From Pseudomonas sp. BSw22131 (GTDB lineage: Bacteria > Pseudomonadota > Gammaproteobacteria > Pseudomonadales > Pseudomonadaceae), in NCBI RefSeq assembly GCF_026810445.1, contig NZ_CP113949.1:434001-498000 (forward strand): a stretch of 64,000 nucleotides of DNA. The letters run 5' to 3'. Below, piece after piece: positions 1-6,638 of this stretch (positions within the stretch are counted from its first letter, which is position 1; the number at the start of each line of letters is the position of its first letter). A model generated the notes under the pieces. It saw only the letters and a list, made by a program, of their open reading frames with translations, was not told the origin of the DNA and searched no databases. The translations under genes were made by a program, and so were the position numbers.

Positions 1-1
1 G

Positions 2-631
2 ACCTACACGCCAGGAACGGCGTTGGCTGGCCCTGCCAATGCCCAAAAGCACCTGGCGTTGATGATCAGCGCGCTGGCCGAGGACTGCTCCAGGCTGTCG
101 GATCTCAACTCGATGTCCGATCGCCAACGGCTGAAACGTGACGAGCTTTTGCCCAAGTACCTGGAGTACGTACAGCGTTACCGCGAGTCCGGTCTGAACC
201 ACCCCAATCCGGTGCTGATGCAGGTTCTGGTCTGGTTGTTCGATACCGAGCAATTCGAACCGGCGCTGGAGCTGGCCGACTTCGCCATTCAGCAAAAGCA
301 AGTCATGCCGGAGCGTTTCCGCCGAGATATCCCGACTTTCATCGCTGACACCGTCATGGATTGGGCGGACGCCGAATACAAGGCGGGTCGCAGCCCAGAG
401 CCTTACATCTCACAGCTGCTGCCGCGCGTAGAAGCCGAGTGGAAGCTGTTCGAGAAAATTCCTGCGCGCTACCACAAGTTGCTCGGATTGATCGCGTTCG
501 ACCAGGAGGCGTGGGCTAAAGCGATTGCTCACTTTGAGCGAGCGACGGCGCTCTTCCCCGCAATCGGTGTGAAGACCAAACACGATGACGCCACAAAGGC
601 GCTGCGCAAGCAGCAAGCAGGCGCCGAGTAA
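2..631 (+). CDS. Phage small terminase subunit, P2 gpM-like (5' end outside window)
   Basis: The reading frame is open from the left edge, so the gene starts upstream of the window; an internal TTG at 23 is not needed as a start. The protein resembles P2 gpM, the endonuclease/small subunit of the terminase that cuts and packages DNA. Shared features are a central stretch around LPKYLEYVQRY, then a VLVWLFDTEQ segment matching the gpM pattern of a tryptophan/leucine-rich motif before a TPR-like helical half, and a C-terminal region with alternating Ala-rich helices ending in basic residues. Its position directly before gpL-like and gpR/gpS-like genes matches P2 gene order (M, L, R, S). Family assignment is from remembered P2 sequence; confidence is good because order and sequence agree. 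Confidence 0.8.
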   Translation, partial: TYTPGTALAGPANAQKHLALMISALAEDCSRLSDLNSMSDRQRLKRDELLPKYLEYVQRYRESGLNHPNPVLMQVLVWLFDTEQFEPALELADFAIQQKQVMPERFRRDIPTFIADTVMDWADAEYKAGRSPEPYISQLLPRVEAEWKLFEKIPARYHKLLGLIAFDQEAWAKAIAHFERATALFPAIGVKTKHDDATKALRKQQAGAE

Positions 632-733
632 CGACTACCCCCCCCAGCGGGAACCTGTGATGGCAGCTCAATCATTTATGAATTGGCCTTCCTGAAACAT
701 GGTTTCCCGCCCTATTCCAAGAGCAGCTTGCAG

Positions 734-1195
734 ATGAGTTTTTCCGGTAAACCCACCGCCTTGATCAATCAGCCCATTGCCAACGACGGCTTCTGGCCTG
801 ACCTGGACGTGGCTGAATTTCAGAAAGGGTATCGCCTGCCGGCGGAGTACCTGGTGGATCTGCTGGTGGACGGCATTTCGCAGGCGATGGGCGAGGTCAA
901 TGTCGACCTGGCCCGACGCAAGACGGCGTGGCAAAGCGTCGGCATAGACAACGTTGCCGCTGCGGATCCAATGATTCTGCCGGAGCGGACTTTCATGGCC
1001 CTCAGCTACAAGCGCGCCGTGTACTGCCGAGCGAAAGCGTATTTGCTTAGCCAGTTCGCAACGGTCATCCGTCGCGACTCTGCCGAGAATCTGGCCAAAG
1101 AGGCACCGCAGACCCACGAGCAGTTTCTGTCTTTCAGTCAGCAGGCCGTGCGGTTGATTCAAGGCCGCAGCCGGGTCACGGCGGAGTTGATCTGA
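734..1195 (+). CDS. Head completion protein, P2 gpL-like
   Basis: A 153-residue protein if started at the ATG at 734, close to the length of P2 gpL (about 169). An in-frame upstream start at 683 is possible but would add residues unlike the family. The pattern FWPDLDVAEF near the N-terminus, the central YKRAVYCRAKAYLLSQF and the C-terminal RLIQGRSRV match gpL (which has FFPDIDP, YERAVCAMATASLYERY and RIQGKPR). gpL fills or stabilises the packaged head. The stop codon overlaps the ATG of the next gene by one base, so translation is probably coupled to the tail-completion gene that follows. Confidence 0.8.
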   Translation: MSFSGKPTALINQPIANDGFWPDLDVAEFQKGYRLPAEYLVDLLVDGISQAMGEVNVDLARRKTAWQSVGIDNVAAADPMILPERTFMALSYKRAVYCRAKAYLLSQFATVIRRDSAENLAKEAPQTHEQFLSFSQQAVRLIQGRSRVTAELI

Positions 1196-1650
1196 TGGAA
1201 AAACTTAGGACGCTCACGCGATACCTGGTCGAGCGCTGCATGGTCCCGGCCGAGCAAATCGACAGCTGGGCGGAACAGGTCAGTTTGCCGCTGTACTGGA
1301 AGCCGACTGAAAAAGGGCTGCACATGGGCGACATGCGCTATCGGGCCGTGATCTCGATAGAACGCTTTGCCGACAATCCGGCACGCCTGATGGCCCTGGT
1401 TGGATCTTGGCTGGAGGTTTGCGACCAGGATCGCGCAAACGACGATTTGGCGGTGCCGGTGTTCGAGATTGATCAGGTCACTGCTGATGAAGCCGATGTC
1501 GAGCTGCAGCTTGATTTCATCGAGCCGCTGCACCTCAGCGAAACCGACGACGGCGAGATTCATGCGTTCGGCAAGCGATGGGCTCTCGTGCCGTTCGACC
1601 TGTGGATTGCTGAGCGGGGGGCTGTGATCAGTGACCGCGCCGCCCCTTGA
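1195..1650 (+). CDS. Tail completion protein, P2 gpR-like
   Basis: A 151-residue soluble protein, the expected length for P2 gpR, the tail-completion protein needed to join tail and head. It starts one base inside the stop codon of the gpL-like gene. The sequence has the gpR layout: an N-terminal helix, a GDMRYRAVISIERF strand where gpR has YEYQYDLVLLV, then a hydrophobic LMALVGSWLEV helix and an acidic C-terminal half with alternating strands. Similarity is modest and the call rests partly on the position between L and S. The 3' end overlaps the start of the gpS-like gene by 20 bases. Confidence 0.7.
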   Translation: MEKLRTLTRYLVERCMVPAEQIDSWAEQVSLPLYWKPTEKGLHMGDMRYRAVISIERFADNPARLMALVGSWLEVCDQDRANDDLAVPVFEIDQVTADEADVELQLDFIEPLHLSETDDGEIHAFGKRWALVPFDLWIAERGAVISDRAAP

Positions 1651-2287
1651 TTTCGACATCCGGGGCTTGCTCAACGCCCAGGAGAAGTTACAGCTCTTGG
1701 CGCTGCCAGCATCCAAGCGACGCAGGCTGCTCAACAACGCCAGCAAACGGCTGCGCACCCCGAATCGCAAGCGTATCCGCGATCAGCGCAACGTCGACGG
1801 TTCGGCCTACGCCCCCCGTAAAGCGCGTCGCAAACGCAAGATGCTAAGTGGTTTGGGCAAAGGCCTGCAGGTCACACGTCTGAGCGCCGACCAGGCCGTG
1901 CTCGGATGGCAAAACCGCCTTGTTTCTCGAATCGCCGCCGAGCATCAGCACGGCCAGACCGAGACGATGACACTGGCCCGATTACGCCGGTTGGGTAAAA
2001 GCCCCGATTACGGGATGCCTGCGACCAGGCAGCAGGCACGAGCGTTGCTCAAGGCGGGTTATCAGATCCGCAATGGCAAACGCTGGAAGCGGCCTGCGCC
2101 GCGATGGATCGTCGAGAACCTCAAGAGCGGTCAGGCAGGTTTGATCCTCGCCCAGCTCGAAGGCCACACCAAAAAACAAAGCTGGAAGATTGCGCTTCCC
2201 GCCCGCGACGTATTGGGCGCGACTGCAGACCAGGTGCGCGAAATCCTCAGCACCGTCTTACAGCAAACCCTTAATGCCCCACGATAG
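1631..2287 (+). CDS. Phage virion morphogenesis protein, P2 gpS-like
   Basis: A 218-residue, very basic protein beginning at a GTG inside the end of the gpR-like gene. It has the features of the phage tail-completion/virion morphogenesis family that includes P2 gpS: an N-terminal leucine-rich helix, then an arginine/lysine-rich region (about residues 27-75), a QNRLVSRIAAEHQHGQ segment typical of the family (IAxxHQxG), and PATRQQARALLKAGY. gpS works with gpR in tail completion. P2 gpS is shorter (about 150 residues); the long form with the extra basic segment is common in HP1/K139-like phages, as far as I recall. Confidence 0.75.
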   Translation: MTAPPLDFDIRGLLNAQEKLQLLALPASKRRRLLNNASKRLRTPNRKRIRDQRNVDGSAYAPRKARRKRKMLSGLGKGLQVTRLSADQAVLGWQNRLVSRIAAEHQHGQTETMTLARLRRLGKSPDYGMPATRQQARALLKAGYQIRNGKRWKRPAPRWIVENLKSGQAGLILAQLEGHTKKQSWKIALPARDVLGATADQVREILSTVLQQTLNAPR

Positions 2288-2298
2288 CGAGACCTTCC

Positions 2299-3414
2299 AT
2301 GGCTCAAGGCAAAGTCAGCGTCAACAACCTGAATCTGGGTCAAGGCCCGGTCACGGAGATTGAACGCTATTTTCTATTCATCGGGCCGGCGTCGAAAAAC
2401 GTCGGGAAATTGATGGCGCTGAACACTGACAGCGATCTGGATATCGACCTGGGCGACTCTGACTCCGACCTTAAAACCCAGATCACCGCGGCTCGCTTGA
2501 ATGGCGGTAATCGCTGGGCCTGCATGGCGGCGCCGCTGGCTGAGGATGGTGACTGGTCAGACGCTTTGGACATGGCTCAGCGCGAAGGTGTCTCGGTCGA
2601 GGCGGTGGTCATCACCAAGCCAGTAACTGACGGCACTGAACTGGCTGCAATGCACGCAGCGGCCGTGTCACTGAACAATCAGTATGGCCGCCGCGTGTTT
2701 GTGATGGCTGCCAGCGCCGGCATTACCGCTGATAAAGACTGGGCGGCGTACCTGGGCGAGCAACGCACCGTCACGAAAGACCTTTCCGCTGCACTGGTGA
2801 TGGTCGTGCCACAACTGCACGGAAACGATCTGGGTGTATTGGCCGGCCGGTTAGCCAACGCTGCCGTGAGTATCGCCGACAGCCCGATGCGCGTAGCCAC
2901 AGGCGCATTGGTCGGGCTCGGAGCTGTGCCAGTAGACAGTGAAGGCCAGTCACTGCCCTCGTCCGTTTTGGCAGAGCTCGACAAGGCGCGTCTGTCGGTC
3001 CCGCAGACCTACCCCGATTACCCCGGAGTGTACTGGGGCGATGCCAACATGCTCGATGCGCCTGGCAGCGATTTCGGCGTCATCGAAAACCTGCGCATCG
3101 TCGACAAGGCCGCTCGGCGTGTCCGCATATTACTGATTCGCATGGTCGCGGATCGCACAGTCAACAGCACCCCCAACAGCATGGCGAGCACCACCCTCAG
3201 GTTGATGCGACCGCTGCGGGAAATGTCGCGCTCGGCGACGTTTGCCGGCCTGCAATTCCCTGGCGATATACAGCCCCCAAAAGACGGCGACATCGTTCTG
3301 ATCTGGAAAACCCGAACCACGATTGAGGCCTACATCAAATTGCGCCCCTACAACTGCCCCAAGGACTTGACCGCGAACATCGCGCTCGACCTGTCTTTAG
3401 AGGACGAGGAGTAA
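2299..3414 (+). CDS. Contractile tail sheath protein (DUF2586-like)
   Basis: A 371-residue protein starting at ATG 2299 with a GAGA-rich upstream region. It fits the DUF2586 sheath family of K139/HP1-like phages: a short N-terminal strand (KVSVNNLNLGQGP), a phosphate-loop-free alpha/beta middle, a VYWGDANMLDAPGSDFG segment near residue 255 where sheaths place a conserved tyrosine/tryptophan loop, and a C-terminal domain ending in acidic residues. The sheath surrounds the tail tube and contracts on infection. The next gene, four bases away, encodes the tube, as in all contractile tails. Alternative functions are unlikely in this context, although direct similarity to the P2 FI sheath is not obvious. 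Confidence 0.8.
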   Translation: MAQGKVSVNNLNLGQGPVTEIERYFLFIGPASKNVGKLMALNTDSDLDIDLGDSDSDLKTQITAARLNGGNRWACMAAPLAEDGDWSDALDMAQREGVSVEAVVITKPVTDGTELAAMHAAAVSLNNQYGRRVFVMAASAGITADKDWAAYLGEQRTVTKDLSAALVMVVPQLHGNDLGVLAGRLANAAVSIADSPMRVATGALVGLGAVPVDSEGQSLPSSVLAELDKARLSVPQTYPDYPGVYWGDANMLDAPGSDFGVIENLRIVDKAARRVRILLIRMVADRTVNSTPNSMASTTLRLMRPLREMSRSATFAGLQFPGDIQPPKDGDIVLIWKTRTTIEAYIKLRPYNCPKDLTANIALDLSLEDEE

Positions 3415-3417
3415 CTC

Positions 3418-3867
3418 ATGGCCCGTATCAGCGGTATGAATTTTGACGTCACCCTGGGCGATCTACAGGTGCACATGGAGAAAGCGTCTCTCGACATCAC
3501 TGACAACAGCGCAGTGGCCCAGACAAAGGGCGTACCTGATGGCCACGTCGACGGCGACGTGGCTGCCAGCGGCGAGTTTGAGCTCGACAGCCAGAACTTT
3601 GGCCTGCTGATTGAGGCTGCTCGCCGCGCAGGCTCGTTTAGAAAGCTTGAGCCTTTCGACACCCTGTTTTTTGCGAAGACCGCAACCGACGAGCTGCGTG
3701 TAGAGGCCTTTGGCTGCAAGGTGAAGATCGCCAGTTTGCTGGACATCGATCCAAAGGGCGGCAGCAAGTCCACTCACAAGGTGCCGTTTGACGTCACCAG
3801 TCCGGACTTCATCCATATCAACGGTGTGCCGTACCTCGACGCTACCGAGATCGAGGGGCTGAGCTGA
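3418..3867 (+). CDS. Tail tube protein (DUF2597-like)
   Basis: A 149-residue protein three bases after the sheath gene. Its start (MARISGMNFDVTLGDLQVHMEKASLDITDNS) and the central GVPDGHVDGDVAASGEFELDS section are typical of the tube proteins (DUF2597) that accompany DUF2586 sheaths. The protein is predicted to be mostly beta strand, consistent with the tube-fold ring that polymerises into the inner tail tube. The stop codon overlaps the start of the small zinc-finger gene. The call combines sequence pattern and position immediately after the sheath. Confidence 0.8.
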   Translation: MARISGMNFDVTLGDLQVHMEKASLDITDNSAVAQTKGVPDGHVDGDVAASGEFELDSQNFGLLIEAARRAGSFRKLEPFDTLFFAKTATDELRVEAFGCKVKIASLLDIDPKGGSKSTHKVPFDVTSPDFIHINGVPYLDATEIEGLS

Positions 3868-4079
3868 TGGTTGACTCGTTCGACCGCGCCCAGGCACTGG
3901 AGCAACGTCAGCGCGATGAGGCGCTCAAGGTCCAGCTCGCCCGCTTTTGCCCGACCGGTCCGAGCCTGCGCCATTGCAAAGACTGCGGTCAGAACATACC
4001 GCCAGCGCGACAGGCGTTGGGCGGGATCACCCGATGCGTACTGTGCCAAAGCGCATTCGAACGGAGGGGCCGTAGATGA
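3867..4079 (+). CDS. Small C4 zinc-finger protein, TraR/DksA-like
   Basis: A 70-residue protein whose C-terminal half has two CxxC pairs (CKDC and CVLC) separated by about 20 residues, with the CxDCGxxIPxxR pattern of TraR/DksA-type zinc fingers. Such small proteins are widespread in P2-like phages. TraR relatives bind the RNA polymerase secondary channel, but the N-terminal coiled-coil needed for that is very short here, so a regulatory role is only possible. Start and stop overlap both neighbours, showing that it is part of the late operon. Function is unknown beyond the zinc site. Confidence 0.7.
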   Translation: MVDSFDRAQALEQRQRDEALKVQLARFCPTGPSLRHCKDCGQNIPPARQALGGITRCVLCQSAFERRGRR

Positions 4080-4402
4080 CCACTACTGAGCCTGCTGTTG
4101 AGGTGGTGGTGGTCGACGCCGCCCTGTTCAGAAAACTCGATAACCTGGTAGCGGTACTTGAGCACCGTGTGAATGACATCGAGGATCGACACGAAACCGT
4201 ACCGACCCGCGTCACCAAGCTGGAACAGCAGTTTGAACACATGGCCGGACAGCTTTCGGCCCTAAACGAGGGCCAAGCCACCCTGACCCGTACAGTGACC
4301 ACAATCGGCACCAAGGTCACTCGACTTCTGACCATTCTCACTGTGCTGGGCGCGCTGCTTCAGATGGCCGTGCCCGCAGTGCTGCGCATGTGGTTTCCAT
4401 GA
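4076..4402 (+). CDS. Putative holin-like membrane protein with coiled coil
   Basis: A 108-residue protein with an amphipathic/coiled-coil stretch over roughly residues 17-80 (heptad-like Leu/Val spacing, many Glu/Gln/Arg) and a single C-terminal hydrophobic segment (about residues 84-105, LLTILTVLGALLQMAVPAV). This layout resembles XhlA-type hemolysin/holin accessory proteins. It sits immediately before the endolysin and Rz genes with ATGA overlaps on both sides, so a role in membrane lesion formation at lysis is the best guess. No second transmembrane segment is present, so it is not a classical class I or II holin, and the true holin could be elsewhere. Confidence 0.5.
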   Translation: MTTTEPAVEVVVVDAALFRKLDNLVAVLEHRVNDIEDRHETVPTRVTKLEQQFEHMAGQLSALNEGQATLTRTVTTIGTKVTRLLTILTVLGALLQMAVPAVLRMWFP

Positions 4403-4926
4403 GTCTGCGCGGCAAGATCGGCGCCGGTGCAATTGCGTTGGCCAGCACCCCATTGATCCTGTTCCTAGGCACATGGGAAGGCACCGGCCAAAACATTGTT
4501 TATGGCGACAAGCTGGCCCGGGGACTTCCCACTGTTTGCAAAGGGCTCACCGAGCACACAAGCCCATATCCCCTGGTAATCGGTGATTTTTGGTCTGACG
4601 CACGATGTGCAGAAGTGGAAAGCCTGGTCATCCGGAAAGGGCAGCTCGCTCTGGCTGACTGCCTGACGAACCAACAGATCGGCCAGAACACGTTCGACGC
4701 GCTGAGCAGTCACGCGCACAACGTGGGTACTTCAAACACCTGTGCCAGTCGAGCCGTGGGCCTCATAAACGCCGGCCATTTAGCAGAAGGCTGCAAAGCC
4801 CTGGCATGGGCGCCCAATGGAACTACGCCCGTTTGGGCTTACGTCACCGACGCTGCGGGACAAAAGCACTTTGTGCCCGGTTTGCACAGTCGGCGTCGTG
4901 CCGAGGCGAGGCTTTGCATCCAATGA
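4399..4926 (+). CDS. Phage lysozyme (GH24-like, probable SAR endolysin)
   Basis: A 175-residue muramidase if started at the ATG at 4399, which overlaps the previous stop as ATGA; a GTG nine bases earlier is less likely. Residues 6-24 form a weakly hydrophobic Gly/Ala/Ser-rich segment typical of a signal-arrest-release anchor, so export could use Sec without a holin channel. Directly after it comes the GTWEG motif with the likely catalytic Glu27, followed by a GD and a TVCKGLT segment as in the P21/P22 lysozyme family (E...D...T). It cleaves the glycan strand of peptidoglycan. The cluster with holin-like, Rz and Rz1 genes is a complete lysis cassette. Confidence 0.85.
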   Translation: MSLRGKIGAGAIALASTPLILFLGTWEGTGQNIVYGDKLARGLPTVCKGLTEHTSPYPLVIGDFWSDARCAEVESLVIRKGQLALADCLTNQQIGQNTFDALSSHAHNVGTSNTCASRAVGLINAGHLAEGCKALAWAPNGTTPVWAYVTDAAGQKHFVPGLHSRRRAEARLCIQ

Positions 4927-5432
4927 TTGTCAGCCCGCTGCGCCTTGCTTTGGTTCTGGTTTTCGCCGGTTTGTTAAGCCGGGTTGCCTTCGACTGGATC
5001 ACCGACCAGCGCGATGAAGCCCTGCGCGAGCGCGATAACGCCCGGGACGAACTTCAGGGCATGCGTGAGGCCGCGAGAATAAGCGGCGAAATGCTTGCGG
5101 CCCGCGACCAAGTAGACCTCCAGCGAACAAAGGAACTGAAAAGTGAGCAGGACCAGAACCTGGCTTTGCGCCGCGACGTTGTGGATGGCCGTAAGCGGCT
5201 GCGCCTCCACGCCACCTGCAGCGTCCCAGTCGTGCCCGACTCTGCCCGCTCCAGCAGCGTGGTTGATGCAGACACCGCCGAACTCGCAGGAAACGCTAGA
5301 CCGGATTATTTCACCCTCCGAGATCAGCTCGCCCTGAGCAAGCAAATGATCCTTGGCCTGCAGGACCACATTCGTTTGACGAGCCGACGCTCGCAACATC
5401 AATCCAACCTGAAAATGGAAAACAGCCCATGA
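4923..5432 (+). CDS. Rz-like inner-membrane spanin
   Basis: A 169-residue protein starting at ATG 4923, overlapping the endolysin stop. It has a short cytoplasmic end, one N-terminal transmembrane segment (about residues 5-20) and a long periplasmic, highly charged helical region (about 27-90, DEALRERDNARDEL) as expected for the i-spanin that reaches across the periplasm. Rz and Rz1 fuse inner and outer membranes in the last step of lysis of Gram-negative hosts. A second gene, Rz1, lies inside it in the +1 frame, which is a hallmark of the embedded spanin architecture. Confidence 0.8.
   Translation: MIVSPLRLALVLVFAGLLSRVAFDWITDQRDEALRERDNARDELQGMREAARISGEMLAARDQVDLQRTKELKSEQDQNLALRRDVVDGRKRLRLHATCSVPVVPDSARSSSVVDADTAELAGNARPDYFTLRDQLALSKQMILGLQDHIRLTSRRSQHQSNLKMENSP
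5143..5337 (+). CDS. Rz1-like outer-membrane spanin lipoprotein, embedded in Rz
   Basis: A 64-residue reading frame from a GTG inside Rz, in a different frame. It begins with basic residues, then a hydrophobic signal ending in the lipobox AVSGC, then a short proline-rich mature part (STPPAASQSCPTLPAPAAW). Small size, lipobox and proline richness are the defining traits of Rz1. It should be acylated, sorted to the outer membrane and pair with Rz. The GTG start is the first codon giving a full signal peptide; the exact start is not certain. Confidence 0.75.
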   Translation: MSRTRTWLCAATLWMAVSGCASTPPAASQSCPTLPAPAAWLMQTPPNSQETLDRIISPSEISSP

Positions 5433-5719
5433 CCGATGCAGCACGTGACATCACCATGACCGTCGGAGAAACCGATTTCACGTTCACCCTGACTCCCCAG
5501 GACGTGACCAAGTACTTCAACGCCGTGACACCGAACAACAAAGTGGCTCCCTCGAACAACCTGCTGACCACCACCGTAAAACAGGAGGACCTAGCGAGCC
5601 TGCGTCCTTTGCTACGCAATCCGGTGTTGACCATGCAACTGGCCGGCGCGCTCCTCGAGGAGTACGGGCCTGACGTTGAGATCGTCGTAAAAAAGCCCTT
5701 GATCGGGCGGACCGATTGA
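5429..5719 (+). CDS. Tail assembly chaperone (E-like, short product)
   Basis: A 96-residue protein overlapping the Rz stop by four bases. It resembles small tail-assembly chaperones encoded before the tape measure gene: an N-terminal beta region (DITMTVGETDFTFTLT) followed by an acidic helical part (LAGALLEEYGPDVEIVVKK). In P2 this place is taken by E, which with E' is made by translational frameshifting. Here, too, a slippery A AAA AAG heptamer lies in the correct phase near the 3' end (5689-5695). The unshifted product ends at 5719. Chaperones of this type coat the tape measure before tube assembly. Confidence 0.75.
   Translation: MTDAARDITMTVGETDFTFTLTPQDVTKYFNAVTPNNKVAPSNNLLTTTVKQEDLASLRPLLRNPVLTMQLAGALLEEYGPDVEIVVKKPLIGRTD
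5689..5716 (+). promoter_or_regulatory. Programmed -1 ribosomal frameshift signal
   Basis: The heptamer A AAA AAG at 5689-5695 is in the X XXY YYZ phase of the chaperone frame (codons GTA AAA AAG). Six bases further, ATCGG (5702-5706) and CCGAT (5712-5716) can form a 5-bp stem with a 5-base loop. A slip by one base backward leads straight into the overlapping frame that ends at 5883. Heptamer, spacer and stem are read directly; the frameshifting itself is inferred from the known G/GT and E/E' arrangement of tailed phages. Confidence 0.75.
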
Positions 5720-5883
5720 GCGACGACGGCTTAGGTCAGTTGATGGCCTTAGTAGACCGCTGGTTGCCCGGCAGTGAGCCTACGGCCCACAACCTCGGCA
5801 CCGCAAAGTACTTGGAAGACGAGCATTGGAAGCGCATGGAAATCGCCGTCTCCAACGGCATTGCCAAGGCGTTGAAGGGTTAA
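5716..5883 (+). CDS. Frameshift extension of tail assembly chaperone (E'-like)
   Basis: This frame, overlapping the end of the 96-residue chaperone in the -1 phase, encodes about 55 residues (SDDGLGQLMALVDRWLPGS... ending AKALKG). A TTG at 5716 could start it, but there is no good ribosome binding site. The expected product is a fusion from 5429 through the slip site to 5883, the equivalent of lambda gpGT or P2 E+E'. Such extended chaperones link the tape measure to tube subunits. It lies before the methyltransferase and the tape measure, with no intervening tail gene. Confidence 0.65.
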   Translation: MSDDGLGQLMALVDRWLPGSEPTAHNLGTAKYLEDEHWKRMEIAVSNGIAKALKG

Positions 5884-5903
5884 CTACAGGAGTTTTGTAA
5901 CTG

Positions 5904-6629
5904 ATGAAAAACCACCTTTACCAGGGCGATTGCCTCAAGTTTCTGGCAACCCTTGATGCCGGATCAGTTGATGCGCTGATCACCGATCCGCCGTATTCCA
6001 GCGGTGGATTACACATCGGGGCGCGGCAGCGCTCACCGTCGACGAAATACGTCCAACCGGGACAACTGACCACCTTTGCGGAATTCACCGGGGACAACCG
6101 CGATCAGCGCTCCCAGTTGAGCTGGTACGTACTGTGGCTTTCAGAGGCTTTCCGCGTTTTAAAACAGGGAGCACCGGTATGTCTGTTTAGCGATTGGCGA
6201 CAACTGCCGCTCACCACTGACGCTTTGCAAGCGGCCGGATTTACGTGGCGCGGCATCGCTGTCTGGGACAAGACCGAAGGTGTCCGGCCTCAGTCCGGCC
6301 GTTTTCGTTCGCAGGCTGAGTACATCATCTGGGGTAGTAAGGAAGGTATGCCACTGGACCGCGAGGCGCCGGTATTACCGGGCGTATTCCGTCATCCGAT
6401 TTTGAGGGCAGACAAGTTCCATATGACGGGTAAGCCAACAGCTTTGATGCGTGAGGTCGTAAAGATCTGCGAGCGTGGCGGGCGGATCCTTGACCCATTC
6501 GCCGGATCGGGCACCACATTGTTGGCCGCCGCCCTGGAAGGTTATGAGTGGCTGGGCAGCGAGATGCTCGATCACAACATCTCAATCTGTCGCGAGCGGT
6601 TGGCAACCGCTGCATCAGAAGCCGAGTAA
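5904..6629 (+). CDS. Beta-class N6-adenine/N4-cytosine DNA methyltransferase
   Basis: A 241-residue enzyme with motif IV (DPPY, residues 28-31) near the N-terminus and motif I (DPFAGSGTT, about 197-205) near the C-terminus, the permuted order of beta-class amino-methyltransferases (N6_N4_Mtase family). It transfers methyl groups from S-adenosylmethionine to adenine N6 or cytosine N4. The target-recognition part lies between the motifs (about 40-170); the target site cannot be read. No restriction endonuclease gene is adjacent, so it is an orphan modification enzyme, probably protecting phage DNA. It is placed oddly, between the tail chaperone and tape measure. An AGGAG at 5888-5892 precedes the ATG by 11 bases. 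Confidence 0.85.
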   Translation: MKNHLYQGDCLKFLATLDAGSVDALITDPPYSSGGLHIGARQRSPSTKYVQPGQLTTFAEFTGDNRDQRSQLSWYVLWLSEAFRVLKQGAPVCLFSDWRQLPLTTDALQAAGFTWRGIAVWDKTEGVRPQSGRFRSQAEYIIWGSKEGMPLDREAPVLPGVFRHPILRADKFHMTGKPTALMREVVKICERGGRILDPFAGSGTTLLAAALEGYEWLGSEMLDHNISICRERLATAASEAE

Positions 6630-6638
6630 GGAACACAA

